A stretch of DNA of 5,672 nucleotides. Origin: Zoogloeaceae bacterium (GTDB lineage: Bacteria; Pseudomonadota; Gammaproteobacteria; Burkholderiales; Rhodocyclaceae). Shown here one piece after another: positions 5,005-5,672 of this stretch. The position numbers and the translations under genes are program-made. The notes beneath the pieces are model-generated. The model was not told where the DNA came from. It was given only the letters and a program-made list of their open reading frames with translations, and made no database searches. The stretch lies in assembly GCA_031290955.1 (NCBI GenBank), contig JAISLJ010000004.1:1-5672 (forward strand), given 5' to 3'. The number at the start of each line of letters is the position of its first letter. Within the stretch, counting starts at the first letter, position 1.

Positions 5005-5502
5005 ATGGATCGTATCAAGCGTTCACTGTTGGTTGGCCTGCTTGCCGCCTGTTGCGCGGCTTCGGCACTGGCCGCGCCGAACCTGGCCGAGCGTCGCGCC
5101 ATTACTGCCTATGAGCAGGGCGCTTACGCCACTCACCTGGCCGACATCAAGGCCGCCGCCACTTTCGCAGTACCCGTCGAAGTGAAATGGGACACCATCG
5201 CGCGCCCAGGCGAAGCTGATGCCTATGGCAACGATGATTACTGGACCAATATCTTTTTTGAGCCATTGAAGAAGGCGCTCAAGGCGATCACCATTGACGA
5301 GGTGGGCAAAAAGGCGCTCAAGGCAAACCTCAAAAAGATCGTGATTCACTACGATAAGAATACGGCGTCGCCCAGCAATTACGCCAGCGACGTAAGTTTC
5401 AAGGGTGGTGTGCTCACGCTGAATTTCGTCCCGTACACTAATGCCTACGACATCGACGGGCGCGCTGCGGCCATCCAGAAAGTGCTGGAAGAGGGGCTCT
5501 GA
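5005..5502 (+). CDS. Exported protein of unknown function
   Basis: A 165-residue protein with a clear N-terminal signal: MDRIKR, hydrophobic core, then either signal peptidase I cleavage after ALA (23/24) or lipoprotein processing at LAAC (Cys16). Both fit, so a soluble periplasmic or a lipid-anchored form is possible. The mature part has no further cysteine apart from Cys17 if lipidated. It contains VPVEVKWDTIARPGEADAYG, a Trp/Tyr/Phe-rich DDYWTNIFFEP segment, a Lys-rich amphipathic stretch (about 95-115), a beta-like KKIVIHYDKN, FKGGVLTLNF, and ends AAAIQKVLEEGL. It looks like a compact alpha/beta domain, perhaps a small binding protein. I recall similar unnamed proteins in proteobacteria but cannot assign a family. 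It has a strong AGGAGG and is divergent from the core operons. It lies just past the tRNA-Arg scar, so an acquired origin is possible but not shown. Confidence 0.88.
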   Translation: MDRIKRSLLVGLLAACCAASALAAPNLAERRAITAYEQGAYATHLADIKAAATFAVPVEVKWDTIARPGEADAYGNDDYWTNIFFEPLKKALKAITIDEVGKKALKANLKKIVIHYDKNTASPSNYASDVSFKGGVLTLNFVPYTNAYDIDGRAAAIQKVLEEGL

Positions 5503-5525
5503 TCACAAACCGACTCCGGTTGAAA

Positions 5526-5556
5526 CCCAAGCTTTCAGGGCAACGTGAAGCTTGGG
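5526..5556. repeat. Inverted repeat downstream of the exported-protein gene
   Basis: CCCAAGCTT (5526-5534) and AAGCTTGGG (5548-5556) are perfect inverted copies with a 13-nt loop, 23 nt after the stop codon. It could end or stabilise the transcript, but the sequence after it is GAAACACTG without a T-tract. The rest of the window (to 5672) is A-rich with no supported gene. Confidence 0.5.
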
Positions 5557-5672
5557 GAAACACTGAACAAACGGTCAAATTGAGGCGAGAGAAACAAAGA
5601 TTGAGACAAAGAGTATGAACAAAACATAACCGAGAGGTTTTTGCTGGAAAACTGGCCCCGGAAGGCCGGAAA

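Noticed and set aside
5641..5672. Possible start of a next gene at TTG 5641 after GAGAGG.
   Set aside because: Only ten codons are visible, the ribosome-site spacing is just 3 nt, and the start would be non-ATG. It cannot be supported from this window.

Overview
The window looks like the chromosome of a GC-rich betaproteobacterium, perhaps near Rhodocyclales or Nitrosomonadales. This rests on the gene order tpiA-secG-tRNA-Leu(GAG)-nuoA-nuoB-nuoC-nuoD, the separate nuoC and nuoD genes (fused in enterobacteria), the short 158-residue NuoB, and the character of the proteins. No database search was run, so the lineage is an inference.

Layout, read in the direction of transcription of the left four fifths (minus strand, right to left). 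A proline/alanine-tailed lipoprotein gene of unknown function (4537-4091) is followed by an intergenic stretch with a 9-bp stem-loop and a good sigma70-type promoter. Next come tpiA (3889-3119) and secG (3122-2712), which overlap by ATGA, and a complete tRNA-Leu(GAG) (2683-2598). A rho-independent terminator follows the tRNA. Its T-tract runs into a second sigma70-type promoter, which starts the respiratory complex I operon: nuoA (2487-2113), nuoB (2100-1624), nuoC (1602-1000) and nuoD (from GTG at 1003, running off the left edge). TpiA is a glycolytic enzyme, SecG is part of the inner-membrane protein translocon, and NuoABCD are the first four subunits of the proton-pumping NADH:quinone oxidoreductase (NuoA in the membrane arm, NuoB/C/D in the quinone-reducing connecting module). 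The neighbourhood is housekeeping and all reading frames are intact.

The right end differs. Between the lipoprotein gene and a plus-strand gene for a small exported protein of unknown function (5005-5502) there is about 470 bp without a convincing gene. Within it, 4903-4952 is the exact 3' part (anticodon arm, variable loop, T arm, 3' acceptor strand, CCA) of a tRNA-Arg with anticodon CCG, with no matching 5' half. Such 3' tRNA fragments are typically left by integrase-mediated insertion of mobile elements or by rearrangement, so this is the most interesting spot in the window. No integrase, transposase, CRISPR or complete mobile element is visible. I see no clear evidence of a new multi-gene system. 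The two uncharacterised secreted proteins and the tRNA scar are the leads worth following.
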